DNA from: Planctomycetota bacterium
Lineage (GTDB): Bacteria > Planctomycetota > Phycisphaerae > UBA1845 > UTPLA1
Direction: 5' to 3'
Assembly: GCA_016235815.1 (NCBI GenBank)
Contig: JACRIM010000028.1
Coordinates: 1-64,000, forward strand
DNA length: 64,000 bases
The position numbers and the translations under genes are program-made. This document shows positions 1-9,610 of the stretch, one piece after another. Under the pieces are notes generated by a model. It saw nothing but the letters and a program-made list of their open reading frames with translations. It ran no database searches and was not told where the DNA came from. Position 1 is the first letter of the stretch, and every line of letters starts with the position of its first letter.

Positions 1-54
1 GTGCAAATACTCGGTCAAAGCTGGCTTGATCCTCATAATCGTCGCCGCATCCAT
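1..54 (-). CDS. Partial transposase-like protein, N-terminus only
   Basis: A reading frame enters from the left edge on the minus strand and its start lies inside the window. The peptide begins MDAATIMRIKPALTEYLH. I associate this opening with IS701/IS4-type transposases of planctomycetes and related phyla, from memory of the family rather than a search. A strong AGGAGG (minus strand, near 68-62) sits 8 bases before the ATG at 54. The alternative ATG at 60 is too close to it. Only 18 codons are visible, so family and integrity cannot be judged. If correct, an insertion sequence lies just left of dnaE. Confidence 0.4.
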   Translation of the reverse strand, partial: MDAATIMRIKPALTEYLH

Positions 55-60
55 GCCCAT

Positions 61-293
61 GACCTCCTGAGTGTAAGGCTCACCCAGGAATCTCATCGAG
101 TTGCGGCCTAATGGAACTTGAGCCTTCTTAGCGTTGTAGTATTAGAAGACCGGGACCCTCGGATCCGCCGCAGTGGAGTGAGCGAAAACGGCGCTGTGAA
201 TTGTTTAGCATCGGGGAGGGAATACACCATTCACGAGTACGGTGCGATTTCGTATGATGCCGGTTTCTTCGCTTCATGGAGGATTCGGCCCGC
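61..293. other. Intergenic region upstream of dnaE
   Basis: This is the divergent gap between the partial left-edge gene and dnaE. A weak promoter candidate on the plus strand is TTGAGC (118-123), 16 bases, TATTAG (140-145). The dnaE Shine-Dalgarno GGAGG is at 78-82 of the third hundred (278-282), 11 bases before the ATG at 294. No terminal inverted repeat of an insertion sequence could be recognised. Confidence 0.3.
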
Positions 294-3200
294 ATGTCGA
301 ACGGCGAAACGACCACGCCCTTTGTTCATCTGCACGTTCACACGCATTACAGCTTGTTGGACGGGGCCAATCGTATTGACGAACTCGTCAAGACGGCCAA
401 GCAGATGCACATGCCCGCCATCGCCATCACCGATCACGGCAACATGTTCGGGGCGATTGAGTTTTACAAAACGGCGTTGTCGGCGGGCGTGAAGCCGATC
501 ATGGGGCTGGAAGCGTACATCGAGCCGGCGGGGCGGTTTACGCGCCAGGCGAAGAGCAAGGGGGACGCGGCGTATCACCTGTTGCTTCTGGCGATGAACA
601 ATGTTGGGTATCACAATCTGCTGAAACTGGCGAGCATCGGCTATTGCGAGGGGTTCTATTATGTGCCTCGCATCGATCGCGAGGTGCTCGAAGCGCACAG
701 TGAGGGATTGATCTGCACGAGCACGTGCCTGGGGGCGGAGATTCCCTATGCGTTGATGAACCGAGACCGGGCGGCGGCTGAGGAAGTTTCGGATTGGTAC
801 CTGAAAACGTTCGGCCCGGAGCGATTTTTCATCGAGCTGCAGGATCACGGTATTCCGGAACAGCGGATGATCAATCCGGAGCTGATCGACATCGCCAGGC
901 GCAAGGGCGTTGGTTTGGTGGTGACGAACGACGTGCATTACCTGACGCACGACGACGTCGAGGCGCACGACGTGCTGTGTTGCATTTCCACGCGGGCACT
1001 GCAGAGCGACGAGGATCGGTTCAAGTTCCCGTCGGACCAATTCTTCCTGAAGACGCCGGATCAAATGAAAGTCTTGTTCCCCGAGGTGCCCGAAGCGATG
1101 AGCAACACGGTGGCCATCGCCGATCGGTGCAACGTCGAGCTTGACTTCAAGAAACGGTACACGCCGGTCTATCGGCCGCCGGATAAGAAATCACCGGAAG
1201 AGTATCTGCGCGAGCTGGTTTATTCGGGAGCGAAAGAGCGCTATGGAGAGGTCAGCACCGAGTTGACCGAGCGGATCGATTATGAACTCGGTGTGATTCA
1301 AAGCAAGGGCTTTTCGAGCTATTTCCTGATTGTGTGGGACTTCGTGCATTACGCGCGAAGCAAGGGGATCCCGTGCGGGGCGCGCGGAAGCGGCTGTTCG
1401 TCGGTGGTGGCGTATTGCCTTTATTTGTCGCAGCCCGATCCGTTGCGATATGGGCTGTACTTCGAGCGTTTCATGGATCCGGACCGTGACGAGATGCCGG
1501 ATATCGATATTGATATCTGTCAGGATGGGCGCGAGGAGGTACTGGAATACGTCCGCAAGAAGTATGGACACGTGGCGCAGATCATCACGTTTGGAACGCT
1601 GAAGGCAAAGGCCGTGATTCGTGACGTGTGCCGGGTAATGGCGGTTCCGCTGGCCGAGGCGGACCGGATTGCGAAACTGGTGCCGGAAGTTCTGAAGATG
1701 ACGTTGGACAAGGCACTGGCGCAGGAGCCGGAATTGAAGCGGTTGTACGACGATGATCCGCGCGTACGGAAAGTGATCGACATTGGAAAGCGATTGGAGG
1801 GACTTTCGCGACATGCGGGGATTCATGCAGCGGGAGTGGTGATTGCGGATCAACCGTTGGACACGTTGCTGCCGTTGTACAAGGCGTCGGGGAATGACGC
1901 GATCATCACGCAATTCGAAGGCAATACGGTCGAAAAGGTCGGCCTGCTGAAGATGGATTTCCTTGGATTGCGGACGCTGAGCGTGCTTACGCTGGCGTGC
2001 AAGTTGGTGGAAAAGAACTACGGCGAAAAGATCGACGTTGAGCATTTGAATCTTATGGATGCGAAGGTGTTTGCGCTGTTCGCATCGGGTGCGACGAAAG
2101 GGGTGTTCCAGTTCGAGTCCGGCGGAATGCGCGACGTGCTGATGAAGATGCGGCCCGACCGGGTGGAGGATTTGATCGCGGCGAACGCGCTGTATCGGCC
2201 GGGGCCGATGGTGAATATTGATAAGTATGTATCGCGGAAACATGGCGAGAAGTGGAGTACGCCCAGCAAAATCATGGATGAGGTGCTGGAGGAGACGTAC
2301 GGCATCATTGTGTATCAGGAGCAGGTGGCGCGGCTGGTCAATCAACTCGGCGGCATCGAGCGCAAACGGGCGTTCCGTCTGGCGAAGGCGATCAGCAAGA
2401 AAAAGACGGACATGATCGAGGCCGAGCGCGAGCCGTTTGTCGCAGGCGCCGTGAAGAACGGAATGAAGGCGTCGGCGGCGGAGGATGTGTTCAATCAGAT
2501 TCTGCCGTTCGGGGAGTATGCGTTTAATAAGGCGCATTCGACAGGCTACGCGTTGGTGGCGTATCAGACGGCGTACTTGAAGACGTATTTCCCGCTCGAA
2601 TTCATGGCGGCGTCGCTGACCTATGAAATGGGGGACACGGACACCGTCGTTGAATACATCGAGGAATGCAAGCGGCTGGGAATCGATGTGCGTCCGCCGG
2701 ATATCAACTCGAGTGAGTCAGAGTTTACGGTTATTTCGGATTCATCCGGCTCGAAAGGGAAGGGCTATCTGCGGTTCGGCCTCGCGGCGATCAAGGGCGT
2801 CGGCGAAAAGGCCGTGCGGGCCATCGTCGCGGCTCGAACAGAGGGCGGGCCGTTTGCGAATTTGTATGACTTTTGTGAACGCGTGGATCTGACCGCCGTG
2901 AATCGCGGCGTGATTGAGGCGTTGATCAAGGCAGGGGCGTTTGATACGACCGGCGCGATGCGAAAGGCGCTCATACTCGTGCTGGACAAGGCGTTGCAGG
3001 TCGGGTCGTCGGCGCAGCGGGATCGGGCTAGCGGGCAGATGAGTATGTTTGGCGCATCGGGAGGAACAAGCAGCGCGCCAGCGCCCGCACTTTCCACACA
3101 GGAGTGGAGCGAGGCCGAGATGCTGGCCCATGAGAAGAGCGTGCTCGGGTTTTATGTCACGAGTCATCCGCTTGCGAAGCAGTCCGAAACCCTCAGCAAG

Positions 3201-3836
3201 TTCTCAACGGCGTCATGCGGGGAATTGCCGAATCTGGACGACGGGGCGATGGTGACGGTCGGTGGGATGATCAGCCGGATTCGCACGATGGTGACGAAGT
3301 CGGGGCGGAATGCGGGTTCGAAGCTGGCAGTGCTGATGTTTGAAGATTTGACGGGGAGCACCGAGGCCGTGATCTATAGCGAGGAGTTGGAGAAGTTCCG
3401 CGATCTGGTGGGGCCGGATCGGTTGGTGTTCCTGCGCGGGCGGGTCGACAAACGGCGGGAGGATCCGTCGCTGCGCGTGCAGGAGGTCATCGCGCTGGAG
3501 GAGGGGGCGGCACGTCTGGCAGATGCGGTGATTGTGAATCTCACGACGATCGGACTTGAGGTCGCGATCCTGGAGAAGTTGAAAGATGTCTGCCGAGCGC
3601 ATCGTGGGGATCGAAATCTTTTCCTGCGGGTGAAGTCGCCGGGCGAATTGGTGACGGTGGTGCGCGTGGAGGAGTCGATGGGCGTGCGACCCGATGCGGG
3701 GTTTGTGGCGGATATGGAGCGTTTGTTGGGTGAAGGGTGTGTGGAGATCGTGGGGCGCCGAAGGGCTGCGCCGAAGGCAACGCCACCGCCGACAGAAGTG
3801 GCGGAGGAAGAGATTCTGGAGCCGGCAGGGGTATAG
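294..3836 (+). CDS. dnaE: DNA polymerase III alpha subunit
   Basis: This is the replicative polymerase catalytic subunit, 1180 residues, close to the length of E. coli DnaE. The N-terminus carries the PHP domain (HLHVHTHYSLLDG, then ITDHGN). The polymerase catalytic acidic motif PDIDIDI has Asp403 and Asp405, and the third Asp lies in KMDFLGL at residue 555. All are nearly at the E. coli positions 401, 403 and 555. A C-terminal OB-fold (VTVGGMISRIRTM onward, about residues 985-1070) follows. I chose ATG 294 because GGAGG lies 11 bases upstream; ATG 276 has no Shine-Dalgarno. It ends 5 bases before a convergent membrane-protein gene. It belongs to the DnaE1 type, not PolC. Confidence 0.97.
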   Translation: MSNGETTTPFVHLHVHTHYSLLDGANRIDELVKTAKQMHMPAIAITDHGNMFGAIEFYKTALSAGVKPIMGLEAYIEPAGRFTRQAKSKGDAAYHLLLLAMNNVGYHNLLKLASIGYCEGFYYVPRIDREVLEAHSEGLICTSTCLGAEIPYALMNRDRAAAEEVSDWYLKTFGPERFFIELQDHGIPEQRMINPELIDIARRKGVGLVVTNDVHYLTHDDVEAHDVLCCISTRALQSDEDRFKFPSDQFFLKTPDQMKVLFPEVPEAMSNTVAIADRCNVELDFKKRYTPVYRPPDKKSPEEYLRELVYSGAKERYGEVSTELTERIDYELGVIQSKGFSSYFLIVWDFVHYARSKGIPCGARGSGCSSVVAYCLYLSQPDPLRYGLYFERFMDPDRDEMPDIDIDICQDGREEVLEYVRKKYGHVAQIITFGTLKAKAVIRDVCRVMAVPLAEADRIAKLVPEVLKMTLDKALAQEPELKRLYDDDPRVRKVIDIGKRLEGLSRHAGIHAAGVVIADQPLDTLLPLYKASGNDAIITQFEGNTVEKVGLLKMDFLGLRTLSVLTLACKLVEKNYGEKIDVEHLNLMDAKVFALFASGATKGVFQFESGGMRDVLMKMRPDRVEDLIAANALYRPGPMVNIDKYVSRKHGEKWSTPSKIMDEVLEETYGIIVYQEQVARLVNQLGGIERKRAFRLAKAISKKKTDMIEAEREPFVAGAVKNGMKASAAEDVFNQILPFGEYAFNKAHSTGYALVAYQTAYLKTYFPLEFMAASLTYEMGDTDTVVEYIEECKRLGIDVRPPDINSSESEFTVISDSSGSKGKGYLRFGLAAIKGVGEKAVRAIVAARTEGGPFANLYDFCERVDLTAVNRGVIEALIKAGAFDTTGAMRKALILVLDKALQVGSSAQRDRASGQMSMFGASGGTSSAPAPALSTQEWSEAEMLAHEKSVLGFYVTSHPLAKQSETLSKFSTASCGELPNLDDGAMVTVGGMISRIRTMVTKSGRNAGSKLAVLMFEDLTGSTEAVIYSEELEKFRDLVGPDRLVFLRGRVDKRREDPSLRVQEVIALEEGAARLADAVIVNLTTIGLEVAILEKLKDVCRAHRGDRNLFLRVKSPGELVTVVRVEESMGVRPDAGFVADMERLLGEGCVEIVGRRRAAPKATPPPTEVAEEEILEPAGV

Positions 3837-3841
3837 GCCGC

Positions 3842-4681
3842 TCAGCCCTTGGCGGCTTCTTTCGGGGCATCGCCGGATTTCTTCTTTGGGAAGCGAGCCT
3901 CCTTGGCTTGCATGATGAGGCCGAGGAGCCAGATGCCAAGGATGGTCTCTGCGATAACGTCGGGGTGGGCGATGACATCCGCATGGAATTGGGGCCAATG
4001 CGCGATGGCGACCGATGCGGCGCCAATCACGGCCGTGAACGCGCCGAGCAACCCCAACCACACGACAGCAAAGATTCGTAGCGCCCACCACGCGAGGACC
4101 GCGCCAATGATCCCGGCGGCGAGCGGGATGAGCCAGTTCATCGGACCAAGGTTGGTAAGCTCCACCTTGACTTTTTCCCACATCTTGGCGAGGGCGTCGG
4201 ATCGGCTGGGGTGGAGGTTTTTCAACTGTTCGGCCTGGCTGACCAGTGCGACCTGGCCGTCCCGAAGGGCTTGATTCGTTTCTTCAGGAGTTGGCAGATA
4301 GCGCTGCAAATCGCCGCGGCCAAGCTGGAAGACAATGGCGAGGATAAAGAGCACGACCACCGAGCCGGCGGCGAGCCACCATTTGTAGGTGTGGTAGGCG
4401 GCAATGGTGAGGCCGACCGCGCCGATGGCGGCCGAGATGGGCTGCGGCGTGCCGATCAACAGGCTGATTCGATAGCCGATCCAGGCGCCGATGAACAGGG
4501 CGGCGGTGGCGACGATTCCGCGTTCATACTTGGCTGCGCGTACCACGAGAAACAGGCCGGCCACAAAGGCGGCGATCCCCATCACATTGGCGGCGGGTGT
4601 GTTCTCCAAGGGGGGGAGGTAATAGTGCAGCAGGGACTGAAACGTCCGCGACCAGGCTTCGGGATCGAGGTTTTGCGTCAT
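3842..4681 (-). CDS. Multi-pass membrane protein of unknown function
   Basis: This is a 279-residue protein with about seven hydrophobic segments. Three lie near residues 30-100, then one around 105-120. A hydrophilic stretch (about 125-180, with YLPTPEETNQALRDGQ and a Lys/Glu-rich helix) follows, and then three more segments to about residue 258. The C-terminal tail is Lys-rich (KKKSGDAPKEAAKG), suggesting a cytoplasmic end. The overall pattern resembles small DUF4203-like membrane proteins, but I see no diagnostic motif and assign no function. It is convergent with dnaE and divergent from the PEP/pyruvate-binding gene, so it is probably its own transcription unit. Confidence 0.8.
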   Translation of the reverse strand: MTQNLDPEAWSRTFQSLLHYYLPPLENTPAANVMGIAAFVAGLFLVVRAAKYERGIVATAALFIGAWIGYRISLLIGTPQPISAAIGAVGLTIAAYHTYKWWLAAGSVVVLFILAIVFQLGRGDLQRYLPTPEETNQALRDGQVALVSQAEQLKNLHPSRSDALAKMWEKVKVELTNLGPMNWLIPLAAGIIGAVLAWWALRIFAVVWLGLLGAFTAVIGAASVAIAHWPQFHADVIAHPDVIAETILGIWLLGLIMQAKEARFPKKKSGDAPKEAAKG

Positions 4682-4858
4682 TCAGTCACCGTGGGAAAGG
4701 ATAGCTGCGGCGGCGATTGCCTGCTAGGTATTGTGATCGGCGGATTCATTATTCGTGCGGGAGACACATTTAGGGTATTGGGATTTGAAACCAGGGCGGA
4801 TCTGATCCAACGATGATACCATTTGTCGATTGATACCGTTCCTGGTGAGGGAGGTTGC

Positions 4859-7231
4859 GTGGAGTCGGATCAGGAAAACCCGGTGGTGGCGCAGACCGCT
4901 TCGGAGCGGTTGGATGAGTACCTGGCGGCATATCCGCATTTGGCGGATCGGATCCTGCGTCAATTCCTTGTCTCTCTGCACGAGCGTGGCGTCGTTTCGA
5001 TCGATCAGATTTACGACGAGGCGAGGATTTCGGCGGGGGCAGGTCCGACGAACTCGTCCGGCAATCCGAACGTGGTGGAAGCGCCGCGCGGGGGTTCATC
5101 GGAGCGGGAGATCGTCAACGACCTGACGCGCAAATATGCCGTCTCGTTTTTCAGCCGGCATCAGATCGACAGCATTATCAATTTGGCGCTGAAGCGCGAA
5201 GAAGCAGACAAGCTTCGGGCGATTGTCTCTCTGAATTCCGTCTCGTTTCGATTGATCTCGGATACGTTGCGGCGATTTTGCGCGCTGCCCGAGGGGGAGA
5301 TGCAGCTTCCGCCGGACGAGGCGATCGGCATTCGTGTCGGTCTTATTCGCCACTTCATCAGCGATCAATTGGAGTTCATCGCGATTGCGAAGAAGTATCT
5401 GCGCATACGCGATTTCGAGCAGATCGTGGATCGCATCATCGGAGCCGAGTCGGGGATGGGCCGGATCGGCGGCAAGGCGGCGGGCATGTTTCTGGCATCG
5501 ACCATTATTTCGAATCGCCGAGAGCCGTCTACGCAAGAGCCGGCGTTGCCCAAGGAGTTCATTACGCCACTTCAGAGGGCTATGGATGGAGAGGACTCGG
5601 TCGCGATTCCAGAATCATTTTTCCTGCGAAGCGACGTGATCGAGGACTTCATCGCGTTTAACGGTTTCGGCGAATATCAGAATCAGAAATACAAGACGCC
5701 GGAGGAGATTCGCAAGGAATACCGACTCATCCGCGGCGTGTTTCGCAACGGCGAATTCCCGGCGGGAATCGTGGACCGGTTGCGCGGCGTGCTGAACGCA
5801 GTCGGGCCGCACCCGCTCATCGTGCGGTCGAGCAGCTTGCTGGAGGATCGCTTCGGCACGGCGTTCTCAGGGAAATACGCCAGCATCTTTGTGGCGAATC
5901 AGGGCAGCATGGAGCATCGCCTGCGTGAGTTGCTCGGCGCGATCGCCGAAGTGTATGCCAGCGCGCTGGGGCCGGACCCGCTGCTCTACCGTCGCGAGCA
6001 TGACCTGATCGACTATCAGGAAGACATGGCGGTGCTCATCCAAAAGGTCATCGGCCGGCGATTCGGGCCGTATTTTGCACCAATGTTTGCAGGGGTGGCA
6101 TTCAGCCAGAACGAATATCGGTGGAGCCCGCGCATCAAAAAGGAAGAGGGCCTTATGCGAATCGTGATGGGCCTCGGAACGCGTGCGGTGGATCGCGTGG
6201 GTTCCGAGTTTCCGCGCATGGTGGCATTGGGAATGCCGACGCTACGGCATGAATCAACCATGCCGGAAGTAATGAAACACTCACAGCGAACGATCGATGT
6301 GATTAACATGCAGCGCAACAAGATGGAGTCAATCACCATCGATCAGCTCTGGGCGCAAGCCCAGGATCTACCGATGCTGGATCGCCTATTCTCGATTCGT
6401 AAGGATGGGATGCTGGCCTCGCCTCCGGGTACATACATTGATTGTCCGGCGGGCGATTTGTTTGTGACGTTTGACAAGCTGATGGCAGAGGCGCGATTTC
6501 CGAATCAAATGCGGAGAATACTTGGCAAGCTGGAGCAGGCCTATGGCGTTCCGGTGGATGTGGAGTTCGCCCACGATGGAGAGCGGCTGTACCTGTTGCA
6601 ATGCCGGACACTTTCGCAGGTGGAGGAAGGCGAGCGCGTTCACGTGCCGACCGATGTCCCGGATGAACGTGTGGTGTTCACGGCAAACAAGTTCATACGG
6701 ACCGGCTTGATCGACGGCGTTCAATTTGTGGTCTACATCGACCCGCGGGATTACGACGGTCTGGCAACGAAGGAGGCGCGAACAGCCGTGGCCCGCGTCG
6801 TTGGTCGACTGAACGACGCCTTGGCGAAGCGGTCGTTTATCTTGATCGGGCCGGGTCGTTGGGGGAGCAACGATATCCGGCTGGGCGTGCCGGTGACCTA
6901 CGCGGATATCAGCAAATCAAAAATGCTCATCGAAGTGGCACGGGAAAGGGATGGATATGTCCCGGAGGTGTCGTTCGGAACGCACTTTTTCCAGGATCTG
7001 GTGGAAGCACGAATCGCCTACTTGCCGCTGTATCCCGACGACCGGCGGAATCGATACAACGAAACATTTTTGCACGAAAGCCCGAATTCGCTGGCACGCG
7101 TCTTACCCGAAGCGGCGGATATGACCGGTGTTGTGCGGGTCATTGATGTCGCTGGGGTGTCGGATGGACGCCTGCTGCGCGTCGTAATGGACGGCGAATC
7201 GGACCTCGCTTTGGCGTATCTTGCGGATTAG
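4859..7231 (+). CDS. PEP/pyruvate-binding domain protein (PPDK N-domain-like)
   Basis: This 790-residue protein has an unfamiliar helical N-terminal region (about 1-195), followed by a pyruvate-phosphate-dikinase type ATP/PEP-binding domain. Visible marks are GGKAAGMFLA (about 203), the substrate-loop-like IVRSSSLLEDRFGTAFSGKY (about 320) and a YLLQCRTLSQ end (about 577) matching the usual WxLQ(S/C)R motif. The swivelling phosphohistidine domain and the C-terminal PEP-utilising barrel of true PPDK or PEP synthase are absent, so it cannot be a complete dikinase. The C-terminal 200 residues include GPGRWGSNDIRLGVPVTY, typical of this uncharacterised group. GTG 4859 is chosen because GAGGGAGG ends 4 bases upstream; a TTG at 4823 is in frame but lacks such a site. 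The substrate is unknown. Confidence 0.85.
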   Translation: MESDQENPVVAQTASERLDEYLAAYPHLADRILRQFLVSLHERGVVSIDQIYDEARISAGAGPTNSSGNPNVVEAPRGGSSEREIVNDLTRKYAVSFFSRHQIDSIINLALKREEADKLRAIVSLNSVSFRLISDTLRRFCALPEGEMQLPPDEAIGIRVGLIRHFISDQLEFIAIAKKYLRIRDFEQIVDRIIGAESGMGRIGGKAAGMFLASTIISNRREPSTQEPALPKEFITPLQRAMDGEDSVAIPESFFLRSDVIEDFIAFNGFGEYQNQKYKTPEEIRKEYRLIRGVFRNGEFPAGIVDRLRGVLNAVGPHPLIVRSSSLLEDRFGTAFSGKYASIFVANQGSMEHRLRELLGAIAEVYASALGPDPLLYRREHDLIDYQEDMAVLIQKVIGRRFGPYFAPMFAGVAFSQNEYRWSPRIKKEEGLMRIVMGLGTRAVDRVGSEFPRMVALGMPTLRHESTMPEVMKHSQRTIDVINMQRNKMESITIDQLWAQAQDLPMLDRLFSIRKDGMLASPPGTYIDCPAGDLFVTFDKLMAEARFPNQMRRILGKLEQAYGVPVDVEFAHDGERLYLLQCRTLSQVEEGERVHVPTDVPDERVVFTANKFIRTGLIDGVQFVVYIDPRDYDGLATKEARTAVARVVGRLNDALAKRSFILIGPGRWGSNDIRLGVPVTYADISKSKMLIEVARERDGYVPEVSFGTHFFQDLVEARIAYLPLYPDDRRNRYNETFLHESPNSLARVLPEAADMTGVVRVIDVAGVSDGRLLRVVMDGESDLALAYLAD

Positions 7232-7378
7232 CGGCGTCTGGAATACGGCATTGGTAGCCTGCCGGCGAACACTTCTGGGTCGCAATGCCAGACCATCGGC
7301 GTTTACGACCCCATTGGGGCCAATCCGATTTTTTCGCTGGGAATTGGGTGTGTCCGTAAAGGGAAATTGCGAAGAATA

Positions 7379-7408
7379 TTGACCCGAGGCCCAAAAACAA
7401 GGTACTAT
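7379..7408 (+). promoter_or_regulatory. Candidate sigma-70 type promoter for the first PEP-CTERM gene
   Basis: TTGACC (7379-7384), an 18-base spacer and TACTAT (7403-7408) stand in the otherwise featureless 288-base gap after the PEP/pyruvate-binding gene. A start near 7415 would give a leader of about 105 bases before ATG 7520. No -24/-12 sigma-54 element was seen. The match is by eye only. Confidence 0.35.
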
Positions 7409-7519
7409 GACTGGTATCCGCGTCTCAAGTTGTCCGTTGAGGGAGGGACAGATTGAGTGTCGCCTTGCGTTGGGGTGCGCCGTCATCTCTCGGACTCAAA
7501 CAGGAAGAAGAGGAGGTTT

Positions 7520-8329
7520 ATGAGGAGCAGAAATGTTACATCATTACTACTGGCAGGTATTCTCGCCGTTATGGCGAGACCATCAACGAGCCGCGCGGAG
7601 CCGGATGCGTTCGTTGATGAGTTAATCACTAACTCCGGCACTTACGATATTGGTGAGCGCACCGCGTTCTCGCCGATCGGCCCTGCGATTGCTCCCGTCG
7701 TCGTTCCCAATGCCGTTACGGGGGGAACCGTTCGCGGCCAGTTCGAATTCACTTGCGGTACGGGCGGCACGCCGGCAGATTGCCCGGATGCAGCGTACGC
7801 GGCGAGTGCATTCAATTGGAAGTGGGGCGTACTGAAAGTCACTGATTATTCGAATTTTCCGACATTAGTGGCGGATTTCATCAGTGTATCTGGGAAGACT
7901 CTTTTTGAGTCGGATCTCGTAGCCAACGAAGGTTTCACGACGATCGAGACTCAGGGGTTCGATGGGAATTCGTTTACGCGACTGGCCCATTTTGAATTCA
8001 ACCTGGAAGGTGCGGGTGTCACGCTGGACCCAGGGTTCAGTTACATCATCTTTTCCGTGTTGAGTGAGTTCTCGATCCCGGATTTGGTCCCCGGTGCGGG
8101 GCCCGGATTTACGGGTCTCGCGGAAGAGTCAATCTTTCAGTCGTCCGCGATTGATGGTCCTCCGTTCCAATTTCATCAAGCATTTCCGGTTTTCGATCCG
8201 ACGGGGAACTTGAACCAGCTGGCAACGAGCCGCCTGATCAAGGTCGAACCCGAGCCGGCATCGTGCTTTTTGATGTTGATCGGGGCGGCCTGCATCGCGC
8301 GCATGCCTCGGCGGAATAGGCACTTATGA
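7520..8329 (+). CDS. Exported PEP-CTERM protein
   Basis: This is a secreted protein of 269 residues. It starts MRSRNVTSLLLAGILAVMARP with a signal peptide ending near ASTSRA and finishes with a PEP-CTERM sorting tail: EPEPASCFLMLIGAACIARM followed by a basic RNRH end. The Pro-Glu-Pro, hydrophobic helix and Arg cluster are the recognition signal for exosortase/archaeosortase-type sorting. The body is a beta-rich domain of unknown function, with phrases such as LVADFISVSGKTLF and FEFNLEGAGVTL. ATG 7520 is preceded by AGGAGGTT with optimal spacing, which excludes the longer frame from 7457. A second PEP-CTERM gene follows directly. No exosortase gene lies in the window, so sorting must rely on one elsewhere. 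Confidence 0.85.
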   Translation: MRSRNVTSLLLAGILAVMARPSTSRAEPDAFVDELITNSGTYDIGERTAFSPIGPAIAPVVVPNAVTGGTVRGQFEFTCGTGGTPADCPDAAYAASAFNWKWGVLKVTDYSNFPTLVADFISVSGKTLFESDLVANEGFTTIETQGFDGNSFTRLAHFEFNLEGAGVTLDPGFSYIIFSVLSEFSIPDLVPGAGPGFTGLAEESIFQSSAIDGPPFQFHQAFPVFDPTGNLNQLATSRLIKVEPEPASCFLMLIGAACIARMPRRNRHL

Positions 8330-8462
8330 GTTATCCTCCGGTTTGGCTTGCCTTTTAGGGTGCGTTTGAGGTACGATTCACGAAGAAGTGGATGGAAGCG
8401 TCCGCTAAAGTCGTGGAGAGTAGCCTCAACTCCCAGGGGCCAATCAGGAGGAGAAACTCATT

Positions 8463-9428
8463 ATGCTTCGTTCTAACTCATCAGGTTCCGCGTTCGCTAC
8501 TTTTGCGGTCCTGTCGTTGATCTGCTGCGCGCAGGCATTCGGCGGTCAACCGGTCGAAGTGGATCAGGGATATCTCGACACGTTCAACCTGACCGATGGT
8601 CGAGTTCTCGACATCGGCGCGTTGGGTGGCGGCCTCGAAGGTCAGCCGGGTGTTCACAAGATTACCGTTTCACCGCAGCCGACGTCTCCGTCTCCACCGT
8701 TTCCTGTGGATGGTCGCTTGACGGGTACGGTCCACGGCAAATTGCGCGTGGTATTCCTTGGCGATCGCAATGCCGACGGATTTATCAATGGCGGTGATCT
8801 TGACGCGGCGTTTGACGTGACATGGGAGTTGATCGGCTATGACAAGAACGCCGGTCCATCGAGTGCGTTTTTTCGACAAAGCTCGAACCCCGGTCCTGAA
8901 GGTACACCTCCGCCGTTTGGAAATCCCCCATCCGTGAATTTCCCGCCGACTCCCGGCGGAACGGCATCCGTGTGGAACATTGCGGCATGTGATGGAACGG
9001 GCTTCAATCCCGGATCCGGTAACAGCTTCTGCAATCAATTTGCAATTCCCGCCGCGACGCCCTTTACCGGTTTCGTCGACTACACCTTCCCTGTCAGTAT
9101 TCCCGGCGTCAATGATTTCACTCCGGGACCGACCGTTGGCCCAACGAATTGGATTTTCACGGCATTGGTCGGAAATACCTCCGATGCGGTCGGCGGCGTG
9201 ATTTCCTACGGTCGAAATGCTTTGTTCAACCCGCAGATCGGCGTCACGGAGTCGCTGACCGACCTGTTCGCTCCGGCCCTCCTGCTGAATTTCCCCGGCG
9301 AAGACGCGAATATCCCCAAGGCGAATCTTCTCGCGTCGGTGCAGATTGAAGTTACGCCGGAGCCGGCGACCGGGTTGCTCGTGATTGGCGGCCTTCTGGT
9401 TGCCTTGCGACGACGATCGGCCCGGTAG
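8463..9428 (+). CDS. Exported PEP-CTERM protein with an embedded calcium-loop-like motif
   Basis: This is a 321-residue secreted protein. The N-terminus has a signal peptide (AVLSLICCAQAFGG, cleavage near residue 27) and the C-terminus a PEP-CTERM tail (TPEPATGLLVIGGLLVALRRRSAR). Inside, DRNADGFINGGDLDAAFDV (about residues 101-119) looks like a single dockerin or EF-hand-type calcium loop, unusual in the middle of a PEP-CTERM protein. The remainder is rich in Pro, Gly and aromatic residues with no recognised fold. GGAGGAG precedes the ATG at a good distance. It lies 133 bases after another PEP-CTERM gene of different sequence; the two share only export and sorting signals. Confidence 0.87.
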   Translation: MLRSNSSGSAFATFAVLSLICCAQAFGGQPVEVDQGYLDTFNLTDGRVLDIGALGGGLEGQPGVHKITVSPQPTSPSPPFPVDGRLTGTVHGKLRVVFLGDRNADGFINGGDLDAAFDVTWELIGYDKNAGPSSAFFRQSSNPGPEGTPPPFGNPPSVNFPPTPGGTASVWNIAACDGTGFNPGSGNSFCNQFAIPAATPFTGFVDYTFPVSIPGVNDFTPGPTVGPTNWIFTALVGNTSDAVGGVISYGRNALFNPQIGVTESLTDLFAPALLLNFPGEDANIPKANLLASVQIEVTPEPATGLLVIGGLLVALRRRSAR

Positions 9429-9610
9429 CGGGTATTGGTTGTTCGGGTTCCCAATGGGTTCCGAAACATTTTGGGGTGGTTTCGGGTGCCCGTGAACGGG
9501 AATGAATGGCTGGTTGAATGTACTCGGGGTGAGGACTTGGTGCAGATCTGATCCGTGCGAACAGATCCATCGTTCCTCGCCAACATTTTGTTTGAGGAGA
9601 GGGGAATCGA

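Noticed and set aside
231-4181. Several long minus-strand frames under dnaE (277, 448 and 322 codons)
   Set aside because: They are antisense shadows of dnaE with Arg/His/Leu-rich composition and no domain features.
7232-7519. Sigma-54 promoter before the PEP-CTERM genes
   Set aside because: No GG-N10-GC element with consensus flanks was found; a sigma-70-like pair fits better.
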